A stretch of DNA of 64,000 nt from Daphnia carinata (GCF_022539665.2 NW_026712518.1:1-64000), one strand, 5' to 3'; counted from the first letter of the stretch, positions 20,340 through 29,578 are shown. Numbers and translations: made by a program. The notes: generated by a model from the letters alone, not told the origin.

Positions 20340-22805
20340 TCAGGAAACTATTGGTATCAAAAGAAATTGTGAAAAAGCTTTAATCAGATTCAGTTTTAAT
20401 ACATGAATGGATGGTTCCTGCAACTTCCATTCGCCATTAATCCATGTATAAGTTTTATCGTTTAAATTTACATATTGCCCGCTCCAGAAACAATCCTGGA
20501 ACGGATGTAGCGACCAGCCGTCCCTTCCGACAGTAAAATTTCCATTTAAACCTGTCTGAAAGAATGGCTGATAGCCGCACTGCGTTTGCACGGCTGTTAT
20601 TTTAACTGGAACTGTCTCGCATTGTTGTAATACGAGACTCTTTCCATTTCCTGTTATTCTAGTGCACGTTTGTAAATTTACTGCGCGAGCTGCTAATAAT
20701 CCGCTTGTCTGAGCCAGAATCATTGCCTGATTCCGTTGTAAAGCGGTTATTTTGCAGTATAGTTGTCGAACTTCATTTGCTAACTGAGTTTCGTGTTTTG
20801 CGGCCTGACCCTCGATGTAATGTCGATTTTCGACATCGAGTAACGAACGGATGTTGGCCGTCAGTTGTGTATTGTTGCTCGAGATGTCTGTTATCTCGCT
20901 GGAATCGTTTAATTCAATGAATCTTTCTTGTTGTTTTTTACGGTTTCTTCCTTCCCTACGTCTTTTGATGCTGTTTACATCTTCTATCTTTTCTAATGGA
21001 AAAAGTGTAGGACCAAGCGTTCTCTGGAAAACCCATTCCTGTATTCTTTGCGAGGAGTCGCATGGTATTGCGCGCACTGTTTTATCTTCGTAAAACGGTG
21101 TTAGACAATAAGGGTTATCTTTAAGCGCGAACAGCCTGTCCACTACATTGTAGTTCCACAGGGTTCGGTTTCCTGATTCACTGTCACATGGTGTCGTTCC
21201 TAACGGTGTTACACAAGTTGTTGTTGATGCAATTCGTAGCTTCCCATTGACATACGCAAACTCTTGCTTTGGGTAACTGTCTTCTGAGGAGCTTTGATTG
21301 CAAAACTGTAAGGTGAGTGTTTGCTTTTCTGTTATCGTTAGGCAGTAGTCTAAATTTGTTGTTGGCTGGATTTTTCCATATAACGCCGGTGGGTTAAATG
21401 GAATGTGGTCACTAATCTTATCGAATTGCTTGGTTTTTGTTCTGTCTACAGTGGTGATTCTTGGTCTTTTCTGTTCCTGAAGTCTATCATTTTCATCTAA
21501 CGTTTCATCTTCTGAATCTAACAATTCTACTAACCAAAATTGATAAATGTTCCCATTTTCACATGGTTCTACTGATATGGGGTAATCTAGAGTGATATTT
21601 ACAGTTAAACAGTTCCCTGTGTGCGCCTGAACGATTCGAAATGGAATTATTTCTGGCGTCATTGGGTTGGGGTCGAGACTCCAAACGTCTGTTGGGTTTT
21701 CTGCTTCATCGCTGTTCGTTCCGCATTTCTTCACACCTGTGTTGTTTGCTGTGAATTGATGAATGCAATGTTGAAGGAAACTTTGCATTATCATGCCATT
21801 CGGAAAAAATTTGAAGTTTTGACCGTTCACTACCGCTTTCTGTAATTCCTTTCCGGGTGTTAAGGTGTTGTCGAATGAGCATGGCGGGACTGAAAATTTT
21901 CCGCTTCGTGGTAAGTAAGCTAAACAGCGGCTAGAATTGCTTGCTAACATTAAGAAACCTGAAAGTTCCCTTGCGTAGCTTCTTTTCTGACGCTTAGTAT
22001 TCTCGTGGATTTCGATGTACGTATCGGGTAAGCCGATTACTGGAAATACAGTTACATTTGTACAGATTTGTGTTTTATTAGAAGAGATTATAAATTCTAA
22101 TTGCGACGCGTGGTCTTCTATTCTACTTTGTTTCTTACTTCTAGTTAAGTTACCGCGACCTTGAAATACTGAGTTGATTTCGCAAACCGGTTCTTTCGGG
22201 TCTGGGGATTTCCAAACTATTGTCAAATCGTTGTGATTTGAGAATTCTATGGTACTAGAGTTTGCTAAAATTCCAAAAAGTGATAATACGGGGCAATCGT
22301 GACATTCTTTGGTTAATTGGATGATTTGCGTGACACAATTTTTAGTTGTATACGCCTGCGTGGTCATCCAATAACCTTCTCCTTCCGGTTCTTGGAGGTA
22401 TCGGAACGTCTTCCCGTCTTTAGCCATTGGGCTGGTAACGCAAGTATTTGGATATTGAGCGGTGGCCCAACATTCATTGGCGCTTACTTTAAGAATTTGT
22501 TTTTTTAAAATGGTATCGTGGCTTAACAAGAAATTTGTGGAAATTTCTTTTGTCGCGAGCCACTGGGTACAAGCATACCCTTCCCATGTTATTGGTTCCT
22601 TGTTTTTTGTTAGTAACGTATAAATTACTTTTGTCGGTATTTCTATTGGCTCGGGATGTGAACAATAGTCTGGGTCTTCTAAATCTATTGTACCTTTTGT
22701 TATTGGCTGGGAGCAGTTGCAAGTGTTGATGGTTATTGGCTGAACTAGGCCTACGGCTAGAGCGAAGACAAGGCTCGAAAATACGATATTCATCTGTAAT
22801 GGCAT
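20340..22805 (-). CDS. G1 env-like glycoprotein, 821 aa
   Basis: The start overlaps the pol stop in a TAATG. A second Met at residue 5 begins a likely signal peptide (MNIVFSSLVFALAVGLVQP), followed by CNC. Many N-glycosylation sequons occur. A furin-like site RQKR followed by S lies at residues 272-276, and a second basic cluster (KRRREGRNRKK) near 613. Three stretches pair a CLT segment and a PC segment with an aromatic end: around 399-424 (IYQFW), 487-503 and 567-591 (QEW). These resemble ricin-type beta-trefoil repeats with their QxW signature, though this is my own pattern reading. A helical region at 655-700 precedes a Cys-rich module with CFWSGQYV. No clear C-terminal membrane anchor is seen; the ORF ends in FLLIPIVS. 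An env-position protein should act in membrane attachment or fusion. Fragments of relatives occur at 36243, 43151 and 9556. Confidence 0.8.
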   Translation of the reverse strand: MPLQMNIVFSSLVFALAVGLVQPITINTCNCSQPITKGTIDLEDPDYCSHPEPIEIPTKVIYTLLTKNKEPITWEGYACTQWLATKEISTNFLLSHDTILKKQILKVSANECWATAQYPNTCVTSPMAKDGKTFRYLQEPEGEGYWMTTQAYTTKNCVTQIIQLTKECHDCPVLSLFGILANSSTIEFSNHNDLTIVWKSPDPKEPVCEINSVFQGRGNLTRSKKQSRIEDHASQLEFIISSNKTQICTNVTVFPVIGLPDTYIEIHENTKRQKRSYARELSGFLMLASNSSRCLAYLPRSGKFSVPPCSFDNTLTPGKELQKAVVNGQNFKFFPNGMIMQSFLQHCIHQFTANNTGVKKCGTNSDEAENPTDVWSLDPNPMTPEIIPFRIVQAHTGNCLTVNITLDYPISVEPCENGNIYQFWLVELLDSEDETLDENDRLQEQKRPRITTVDRTKTKQFDKISDHIPFNPPALYGKIQPTTNLDYCLTITEKQTLTLQFCNQSSSEDSYPKQEFAYVNGKLRIASTTTCVTPLGTTPCDSESGNRTLWNYNVVDRLFALKDNPYCLTPFYEDKTVRAIPCDSSQRIQEWVFQRTLGPTLFPLEKIEDVNSIKRRREGRNRKKQQERFIELNDSSEITDISSNNTQLTANIRSLLDVENRHYIEGQAAKHETQLANEVRQLYCKITALQRNQAMILAQTSGLLAARAVNLQTCTRITGNGKSLVLQQCETVPVKITAVQTQCGYQPFFQTGLNGNFTVGRDGWSLHPFQDCFWSGQYVNLNDKTYTWINGEWKLQEPSIHVLKLNLIKAFSQFLLIPIVS

Positions 22806-25800
22806 TATATTTCGGTTATCAGTCTTTTCGGTTGTTTAACTGCTTGTCTTAGTGATCTTCTAACGGGAATTGCTACACTTGTTTGTTTCTTCTGTCTTTC
22901 TCTAGGCTTTTTTACCGGTGTGGTTTCACTTTCTATAGGCAACTGTTCTCTTTCACTTCTCTCGCCAGTTTGTTCGGTTACCGTTTCGCTTGCGGCTCTT
23001 TCCCTTTCTTCTTCTTCTACTAACTGTGACTCTTGTACTCTTCTTCCCTTTTCTTCCCTTGTTTCTTCTTCTTCTAATTGTAATTCTCGTTCCTTATTTT
23101 CGCTTTCTTCCCTTGTTTCTTTTTCTGTATTTCGTCGTTCATTCGTTCTGTCGGTTTCGGTTTCTGCGTCTTTCGGGTCACTTTCGCTTTCGGGGTCTAC
23201 TTCCCTTCCCTTTTCGGTGGTATTTGCTACTAACTGATTCTCGTTGTCTACTTCTTGTCTACTTTTCCACTTCTTTAGGCGGTTTACATGAACAACTGCC
23301 GTGTGATTTTCTGTCGTTCTTCTAATTAAATAATTAAGATCAGAAAGTTTTTCTACGATTGTGAAAGGACCATCCCAACGCATGTAAAATTTTCCTGTCT
23401 GTGGTTTCATTTCTTTTAATAAAACGAGATCTCCTTGTTCGAATGAACATTCCTTTAAGGATTTGTCGTAGTTCTCTTTTTGTCGTGACTGAGCTATAAT
23501 TAATCTACTTTTTGCTAACTCTAGAGCTTCGTGCCACGGTTGAGAATAAACATTGGTTTGATCTTCTAAAAGACGATTCCTCATCGGAGGTCTTAGATCT
23601 GTCGGTTCCAGGGCATCTCTACCCTTCAGGAGATAAAATGGAGTTTCACCTGTGCTGGAGTGGGGCGTTCGGTTGTAGGCTGCGACTACGTAATCAAGAT
23701 GCTCGTCCCACAGCGATGGGTTTTGAGCGACGTGCGCAGTTAACATATCTCCTAGTGTGCGATTAAATCGTTCTACGGCTCCATCAGTTTGTGGGTGATA
23801 GGCCGTCGTTCTTAATTGCTTCACTCCTAGCTGTCTACATAACTCTGCCATTGCCGACGACTGGAAGTTGGAACCTCTATCCGTAAGGATCTGAGAGGGC
23901 AACCCTTCGTAATTGACGATGTGTCTAATGAATTTCCTCATGATAGTTTGCGCCGAAATTTCTTTTATGGCTAGAGCTATCACATATCTAGTGGTATACT
24001 CCATTACCACTAGGATGTACCTATTACCTTTTGTACTTTCGGTTACGGGGCCTACTATGTCCATAGCCAATCGTTGCCAGACGTAGTCTGCCACTGGGAT
24101 TGGTTGGAGCGCGGCTTTGCACGCACCTGACACTTTGCGCTTGGCACAGGTTAAACAGTTTAGAACGAATACTTTTATATCATTGGCCATTCGTGGCCAG
24201 AAATACTTATTACTTATATTTGCTGTTGTTTTGGCTATCCCTAAATGACCTGCTAATTTGTGGTCGTGGTAGAGTTTCATAATGTCTACTCGTAGTGTTG
24301 CCGGCACTACTATTTTTCCCCTAGCGGTGGTCAGAACTCCACTAGGAAGATATCTAAACTCATCCTCCTCATTTAGCTTGATCCCTCGTACAGCTTCCTG
24401 ACAAAACTTGTCTGCTTGCTGTGCTACTATCCAATCATCTGCCACGACTTTTTGTGACACTACTACGTTTACTGGTATCCTACTAAGTGCATCGGCGTTC
24501 TGATGAAGTTTACCAGGACGGTACTGAATCTCCATTTCGAACTGTTGCAAAAATAAGAACCAGCGAGCCAACCTTCCAGTGGGCTCTCTGATTTTTTGAA
24601 TGTACTGGAGAGGTCTATGGTCGGTAACTATCACAAAGCTAGTACCGTATAGGTAGTGGAAGAATGCCTTAACCGAATGGATAATGGCATATGCTTCCTT
24701 CTCCGTTGTACACCATTTCATTTGAACGTCAGTCAAGTGTTTAGAAGTATAGGCTATGGAATGTTCTAAGGATCTACTTAATGATTCTGTTGACTCGTCA
24801 ACCACTCGTAAGTCATCAGGTGACTCCTCAGTGGATCCGGGGTTGGCACTTGGATATGGCATTTGAGAAAGAACTCCATACCCGCACGCATCCGTATGTA
24901 GGATGAAAGGTCGCGCGAAATCTGGGTACGCAAGGGTTGGGGCGGAACATAGACAATCTTTAATGCTTTCGAACGCGTTCATTTCCTCCTGCCCCCATTG
25001 CCATGGCACCGCGCTCCTGGTGAGCCGTGTCAGCGCATGGACTTTATCGGCAAATTGATTTATAAAACGTCTATAATAGTTAGCTAAGCCTAGGAATGCT
25101 CTGATCTGATCGGCGTTTTTTGGTGCCGGATATTTCCTTACAGCTTTGATTTTACTTGGGTCAACCATGACTCCTTTCTCTGATACTATGTGTCCTAAGT
25201 ACTCTACTGTCTTAGCAGCAAACCTACATTTCTGAATTTTGACCTTCAGGCCATTTGCCTGCAAGAGGCGAAATGTCGAGGTTAGAAGATCTGCATGTTC
25301 GGCTATATTTTTACTGTACACGATGATGTCATCGATATACACCATAACACATTTCCTTATTAAAGGTTTGAGAACGATCTCCATCGTTCGTTGAAACGTG
25401 CTAGGGGCATTGCATAGCCCGAATGGCATCCTAATGTATTCAAAATGACCGGCTTCTGCCGTAAAAGCAGTTTTGTGTATGTCTTCTTCTTCTATTTCGA
25501 TTTGCCAGTACCCACTGAACAAATCTAACGTCGAAAATAACTTGGCTCCGTGTAGGAGGTTTAGTGTGTCCTCAATTCTTGGAAGAGGGTACCGATCTTT
25601 TACTGTCACTGCATTTAGATCTCTATAATCAACGCACAGTCTCAATTCACCTGATTTTTTCTTTACCATGACGATGGATGCTCTGAAAGCACTGCGACTT
25701 TCCCTAATGATGTTGTATTTGAGCATTTCCTCAATTTGTTGTCTAGCAATCGGTTTTATCGCTTGGGGCATTCTATATGCACCTCTCAATTTTGGATTTC

Positions 25801-26470
25801 CTATTGTTTCTATTCTATGCTTTAATACGCTAGTTCTACCTAATTCAATCAATTTAGATGCGAATACATCCCTATGATTATTTAAAACTTGACTAATGTG
25901 CACTCTGTCTTTCACAGCTAAGTGTGACAGTTCAAACGTTATGTTCGAATTTTGTTGAATATTATAAATAGGAGTTACTAATTTTCTAAAATTTATTCTA
26001 GTCTCTACTCCGCTAGTTTCTAATGTTAATATGAGATTTGCTACATCTATTTTAGTTTTATACTTATGAAAAAAGTCTAAACCTAGTATACAACCTTCCT
26101 GAGCTTCTGGTAAAACGAAAAAATCATGTTGCAAAATACAATTTGGTGCTAATTTTATGCTAAGTGTGAAATATCCTAATGGGTACATGACGTTCCCTGA
26201 TGCTGAAATGAACGATTGCTGATTGTGACATTCTAGTTCAACTAAAATTGCTTTGTGAGGTAGAAGAGCAAATTTATCTGATGACATGATACTGGCTGCT
26301 GCACCAGTGTCTATTAGGGCTTGGGATTTTTGTGTGCTGAATTCTACAGGTATTCTAATTAAGCTACATGTCTGTTTTGGTTGTTGTAATCTGCTTTTTC
26401 CTGCAGTCTCTTCGGATTTTTGGTTCGACATTCTCTTGCGATGTGACCCTTGTTGCCGCATCTGTGGCAT
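22805..26470 (-). CDS. pol: G1 pol polyprotein (PR-RT-RNase H-IN), 1221 codons
   Basis: Uninterrupted frame. Aspartic protease with DTGA near residue 54; RT with LCVDYRDLNAVT and YIDDIIVYS near 375; RNase H with LHTDACGYG and TDHRPLQYI; integrase with the HHCC module (HDHKLAGHLG, NCLTCAKRK), catalytic Asp residues in MDIVGPV and LTDRGSNFQSS, and Glu in VERFNRTL; then a GPF/Y module (WDGPFTIVEKLSDLNYL). A C-terminal tail of about 150 residues is extremely rich in Glu, Arg and Thr. The frame is entered from the upstream knuckle ORF with a 112 nt overlap, which would need a -1 shift. The stop overlaps the env ATG. This is a chromovirus-unlike, env-bearing Gypsy pol; the exact clade is not assigned. 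Confidence 0.92.
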   Translation of the reverse strand: MPQMRQQGSHRKRMSNQKSEETAGKSRLQQPKQTCSLIRIPVEFSTQKSQALIDTGAAASIMSSDKFALLPHKAILVELECHNQQSFISASGNVMYPLGYFTLSIKLAPNCILQHDFFVLPEAQEGCILGLDFFHKYKTKIDVANLILTLETSGVETRINFRKLVTPIYNIQQNSNITFELSHLAVKDRVHISQVLNNHRDVFASKLIELGRTSVLKHRIETIGNPKLRGAYRMPQAIKPIARQQIEEMLKYNIIRESRSAFRASIVMVKKKSGELRLCVDYRDLNAVTVKDRYPLPRIEDTLNLLHGAKLFSTLDLFSGYWQIEIEEEDIHKTAFTAEAGHFEYIRMPFGLCNAPSTFQRTMEIVLKPLIRKCVMVYIDDIIVYSKNIAEHADLLTSTFRLLQANGLKVKIQKCRFAAKTVEYLGHIVSEKGVMVDPSKIKAVRKYPAPKNADQIRAFLGLANYYRRFINQFADKVHALTRLTRSAVPWQWGQEEMNAFESIKDCLCSAPTLAYPDFARPFILHTDACGYGVLSQMPYPSANPGSTEESPDDLRVVDESTESLSRSLEHSIAYTSKHLTDVQMKWCTTEKEAYAIIHSVKAFFHYLYGTSFVIVTDHRPLQYIQKIREPTGRLARWFLFLQQFEMEIQYRPGKLHQNADALSRIPVNVVVSQKVVADDWIVAQQADKFCQEAVRGIKLNEEDEFRYLPSGVLTTARGKIVVPATLRVDIMKLYHDHKLAGHLGIAKTTANISNKYFWPRMANDIKVFVLNCLTCAKRKVSGACKAALQPIPVADYVWQRLAMDIVGPVTESTKGNRYILVVMEYTTRYVIALAIKEISAQTIMRKFIRHIVNYEGLPSQILTDRGSNFQSSAMAELCRQLGVKQLRTTAYHPQTDGAVERFNRTLGDMLTAHVAQNPSLWDEHLDYVVAAYNRTPHSSTGETPFYLLKGRDALEPTDLRPPMRNRLLEDQTNVYSQPWHEALELAKSRLIIAQSRQKENYDKSLKECSFEQGDLVLLKEMKPQTGKFYMRWDGPFTIVEKLSDLNYLIRRTTENHTAVVHVNRLKKWKSRQEVDNENQLVANTTEKGREVDPESESDPKDAETETDRTNERRNTEKETREESENKERELQLEEEETREEKGRRVQESQLVEEEERERAASETVTEQTGERSEREQLPIESETTPVKKPRERQKKQTSVAIPVRRSLRQAVKQPKRLITEI

Positions 26471-26829
26471 ATTACCGCGTCGTCCTTACTTCTACTACTT
26501 GATCTTTGTTTGTTTGAGTCACGAGTTGAGTGAGGGCTTTTGGACCTCGATCTGTCGTTGTTCGATCTATTTCTAGAACTACTTCTGTCTCTTTGTCTAC
26601 TCTCCGATTCACGGGATCTCCCACGGCTTGTCGATCTTTCACGTGATCGTGAACGATTTCTGTCGTAGTACCTATCCTTGTCTTGTTTGTATGAACGGTC
26701 TTGGCGGTTTCTATTGTGTGAACTATCTCTAGATGGTTGCCTGTCTTCCCATTTAACACTATTACTTCTTGTTGAGTCCCTACCTTGTCGGTACGTGTCG
26801 GCACTATTTACTGATGAATCTTGTCCCAC
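26359..26829 (-). CDS. G1 nucleocapsid-like ORF, Arg/Ser-rich with one CCHC knuckle
   Basis: 156 codons. The first 110 are dense in RS, RD and SR dipeptides like splicing-factor RS domains; a CCHC knuckle CHRCGNKGHIAREC follows near residue 121. It overlaps gag by about 26 nt and pol by 112 nt. Relative to gag it is in the +1 frame and relative to pol it needs a -1 shift; gag and pol share one frame. An A-rich run at the gag end makes a one-base indel in this copy plausible, so the ORF may simply be the natural gag C-terminus. It should bind element RNA. Confidence 0.8.
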   Translation of the reverse strand: MGQDSSVNSADTYRQGRDSTRSNSVKWEDRQPSRDSSHNRNRQDRSYKQDKDRYYDRNRSRSRERSTSRGRSRESESRQRDRSSSRNRSNNDRSRSKSPHSTRDSNKQRSSSRSKDDAVICHRCGNKGHIARECRTKNPKRLQEKADYNNQNRHVA

Positions 26830-29005
26830 TATCGGTTTTGTACCTGCTAAATTTAGTTTTATTTTTTAACTCATCCAATTCTGCTTTTAGATCTCTTACT
26901 GGTCTTTGTGTTTCAAGTTTAAAAATAGATTTAGGTTCTAATGCCTGAGTACTATATGCTATCATTTCTGCTTCTAACGCTGCTTTTTTGAAGTTTTCCC
27001 AATTTGGTGTAGAGGGGTATTTGCTGTGGTAAAGAATTGTTTTGATCTGTGGGAGTAATCCTTCTAACAGCATTTTTATGAAAGTATCATCTTTCAGTGC
27101 TATTAATTGTCTACATGGACCTTGTTCTTCGTCCCCTTCCTCATAATAAATGGAATTGAATGCCTGTTCAATTTTATTAATGAAGTGTCTTACTGGTTGG
27201 TTTGGCGATTGTTTTACTGAAAATAACTGTGTCTTTTGTTTAGCGCTATCTGCTGGGTGTTGGAAATGTTCCTTCAGCGCAACTCTCCATTCGTTGTACG
27301 TTTCTCTCGGAAACTCTCTTAAACGTTCTACATACCACTGTAAGGCTGATCCCTTCAACCGCGTGGCTAAGAATTTTTTTACAGATTCCCTGGGCCATTC
27401 GTGGATTGTGGCTATTGCTTCTGCATCGCGTAGCCATACCTTTATGGGTTGATCGTTTACATTCCCACTATAGATTGGTATAGTTTGGATTTCATCTTTT
27501 CTGGAAATAGCTGCTGCTAAGGCACGCATGTCTTCGTTTGCTGCCATTTCTATTTGTTGAATCTGGAGTCTGTCAACAGTGTCTATTCCTATTGCTTGAG
27601 TTGTTTTTAGCGCGTGGTTTTCTTGCTTTAGTGCTTCTAAATCTAGCTTCAAGTTGTCGTATTCTCTACCTACGGTATCTACTTGCTTAGTTGCTTGTCT
27701 TTCCTGCTGGAGGGCTTGTTTTAACTCCTCAATTTCAAGTTCTAAAAAGTTTATTTTTCTACTACTTATTGTCAGATTGTGTTGGGCGATTTCAATTTCG
27801 TTGCTGCTTGCTGCGATCGCGATGTTTCTCTTGAATTCCCTTAACTGGTTTTCTAGAGCTTGATTCGTGGTCTGTAATTGATTATTTTCTTCTGCTTGAC
27901 GGGTCTGGTTCAGTTGGAGGGTTTGTGAAGTTGATTGATTGATGGTTAATTCCTGTCTTAGTCGGTTGTTCTCTAGTTGTAGTTTCACTAAGTTGTCTTT
28001 TTGTTCTACTTGTTCCTTTTTTAGAAGATCTATTTCTTCTAGTTTTTCTTCAACTGATTTGGATAAGTCTGAAATTTCCTTATTCTTCTTTGCTTGATCC
28101 AGAATTAGTTTTTTGTGTTCTGCCTGAAGCGTTACAATTTCTATTTCTTGTTCTATGCTTTTAGTTTCTAAAGCTTTGTAACTGATCTGTAACTTGTCTA
28201 GGTCAATTTGAGTTGTGGTAAACTTTTTTAGTAGACTGGTTCCTTCTTCTAGGAGTTGTTCTTCTCTTAATTTTAGTTTGTCCACTTCGCTTCGCAGCCT
28301 AGTTTTTTCGTTTACTAATTTAGTTTTTACTGACGAATGTTCTGATTCTACTTTTTTAATTGTGGATTCTAATAGATGTACGTCTTGGGTTTTCTTTACT
28401 AATGTAGAAATTAAATTTGATTTTTCTTCTTGAGTTTGTTCTAATTGCTGGGACAAATTATGTGCTTGGTATTCTATTGCCTGTTGATGGGCGGCGGTAG
28501 TGTGAATTAATGCAAGACCTTGATTTTCAAGTTCTTGGATCTTTGTTTCTGCTGCCACTAGTTTTTCTGTAATTAGTTTGTACTCTAAATCCTTTTCTTT
28601 TAACCTTGTTTTTAAGTGTTTTGTTGCTAACTTATCCTTTGTTGATTCTAATTCTAATTTGTATTGCTTAATTGATTGATGAATCCCCAATAAAGCTGTT
28701 TTCAAAAAATTTCTTTCTTCTAGCAGCCTGTTCTTCTTTTTGCTGGGTAGATTTTCGTTTGAGTGATACTTAGTTAACTGTTTCTCTTCGTCACTTTCTT
28801 TTGGACTTTCCTCTGCACTTCTAGTCCGTTTTATTGGAACTATCCGAACTTCTGAAATCTCAGTGTCTAATGTAGGGTAAACTTTCTGTGTTGACCGTCT
28901 GGTGTCAACCAAACTCTTTCTAATAGGACGCTCTTTCACAGCTAACGACTCATCTACTGGGGCTGTCGGTTTGTATAAATCTACCGTTAAATTGTCAGAT
29001 GACAT
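26804..29005 (-). CDS. gag: G1 gag with long coiled coil, 733 aa
   Basis: Residues 80-490 are an almost continuous heptad-rich coiled coil (LVKKTQDVHLLESTIKKVES, for example), unusually long for a Gypsy gag. Residues 515-680 form the retrotransposon gag domain (KVWLRDAEAIATIHEW, GSALQWYVERLREF, NEWRVALKEHFQHP, MLLEGLLPQIK). The N-terminus is charged with KKKNR. The knuckle lies in the next ORF. ATG at 29005 is about 235 bp inside the 5' LTR. Confidence 0.88.
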   Translation of the reverse strand: MSSDNLTVDLYKPTAPVDESLAVKERPIRKSLVDTRRSTQKVYPTLDTEISEVRIVPIKRTRSAEESPKESDEEKQLTKYHSNENLPSKKKNRLLEERNFLKTALLGIHQSIKQYKLELESTKDKLATKHLKTRLKEKDLEYKLITEKLVAAETKIQELENQGLALIHTTAAHQQAIEYQAHNLSQQLEQTQEEKSNLISTLVKKTQDVHLLESTIKKVESEHSSVKTKLVNEKTRLRSEVDKLKLREEQLLEEGTSLLKKFTTTQIDLDKLQISYKALETKSIEQEIEIVTLQAEHKKLILDQAKKNKEISDLSKSVEEKLEEIDLLKKEQVEQKDNLVKLQLENNRLRQELTINQSTSQTLQLNQTRQAEENNQLQTTNQALENQLREFKRNIAIAASSNEIEIAQHNLTISSRKINFLELEIEELKQALQQERQATKQVDTVGREYDNLKLDLEALKQENHALKTTQAIGIDTVDRLQIQQIEMAANEDMRALAAAISRKDEIQTIPIYSGNVNDQPIKVWLRDAEAIATIHEWPRESVKKFLATRLKGSALQWYVERLREFPRETYNEWRVALKEHFQHPADSAKQKTQLFSVKQSPNQPVRHFINKIEQAFNSIYYEEGDEEQGPCRQLIALKDDTFIKMLLEGLLPQIKTILYHSKYPSTPNWENFKKAALEAEMIAYSTQALEPKSIFKLETQRPVRDLKAELDELKNKTKFSRYKTDSGTRFISK

Positions 29006-29029
29006 TTAAATGACTTGCCCTTTATCGCG

Positions 29030-29200
29030 GGGAGTGTAGACGTCTGACGACCGTCTGCGATGTCTCGGATGGTTTGTGCTTGTTGCTCTTCAGGGTTCCG
29101 GGTTGGAAAACTCTATCGCTGGGAGTTTTAGACGTCTGCCGACCGTCTTCAATATCTCGAACGGATGGTGTTCTCTGTTCTGCAGGGTTCCGGGCTGTTA
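29030..29200 (-). repeat. Tandem duplication in the G1 leader
   Basis: Two diverged copies of about 75 bp (roughly 29030-29103 and 29121-29195) share GAGT..TAGACGTCTG, CGACCGTCT and CAGGGTTCCGGG. They lie between the primer site and the gag ATG. Confidence 0.6.
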
Positions 29201-29221
29201 ATCTTTTGAACGAAGTTCAAA

Positions 29222-29238
29222 ACTGGACACGTTCACCA
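29222..29238 (-). promoter_or_regulatory. G1 primer-binding site
   Basis: Two bases inside the 5' LTR, the element strand reads TGGTGAACGTGTCCAG. TGG complements a tRNA CCA end. Twelve bases recur at the putative site of the BEL copy at 3288-3303. Confidence 0.65.
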
Positions 29239-29240
29239 AA

Positions 29241-29574
29241 TGTAGTGTGCATAATGTTAAGTTGATATTAAACAATGCACATAATCGTTTCACGTAAATG
29301 TATTAACTCCTGGCACAGCACGATACAAATAAGCACTTGTATAAGTCACGGTGGTGTTACTCCTCCACGTCGCAACCGTGGGCGCGTCTTTTACAGATAA
29401 CGCGGGATCGTGAGTTGCGACTCAAGGTGTGGACGTGGCTGCCTACGTGGCTGTAGACTTCCTTGGAAGCGTCGTGGGTGGTAAGTAGATGCTTGGGTGC
29501 CTCGTTGCCGTGCGTGGTAGGGGTGCCGGTGATTGACAGCTCGCTGCACTGGAATAGGAGTTAGCCTCATTACA
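29241..29574 (-). repeat. G1 5' LTR
   Basis: 334 bp, TGTAGTGTGC...CATTACA on the plus strand. It differs from the 3' LTR at three substitutions and a small indel that I can see. One difference changes the TATA box: this copy reads CTGTAAAAG at 29396-29388. Confidence 0.92.
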
Positions 29575-29578
29575 TGCC
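29575..29578. repeat. Target-site duplication TGCC (right)
   Basis: Second copy of the TGCC found at 18907-18910. Confidence 0.85.

Larger units (their letters stand above)
18911..29574 (-). mobile_element. Gypsy LTR retrotransposon G1 with env-like gene, near complete
   Basis: Element of about 10.7 kb on the minus strand: 5' LTR 29574-29241, primer site, gag, nucleocapsid-like ORF, pol, env-like ORF, antisense gene, polypurine tract, 3' LTR 19246-18911. The LTRs differ at only a few positions and a TGCC duplication flanks them, so the insertion is recent compared with its surroundings. It inserted into the gag of G2. Confidence 0.92.

Noticed and set aside
22920-23325. Two plus-strand ORFs rich in Leu, Ser and Phe opposite the pol end
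   Set aside because: They are the complement of the Glu/Arg-rich pol tail; their composition is a by-product.
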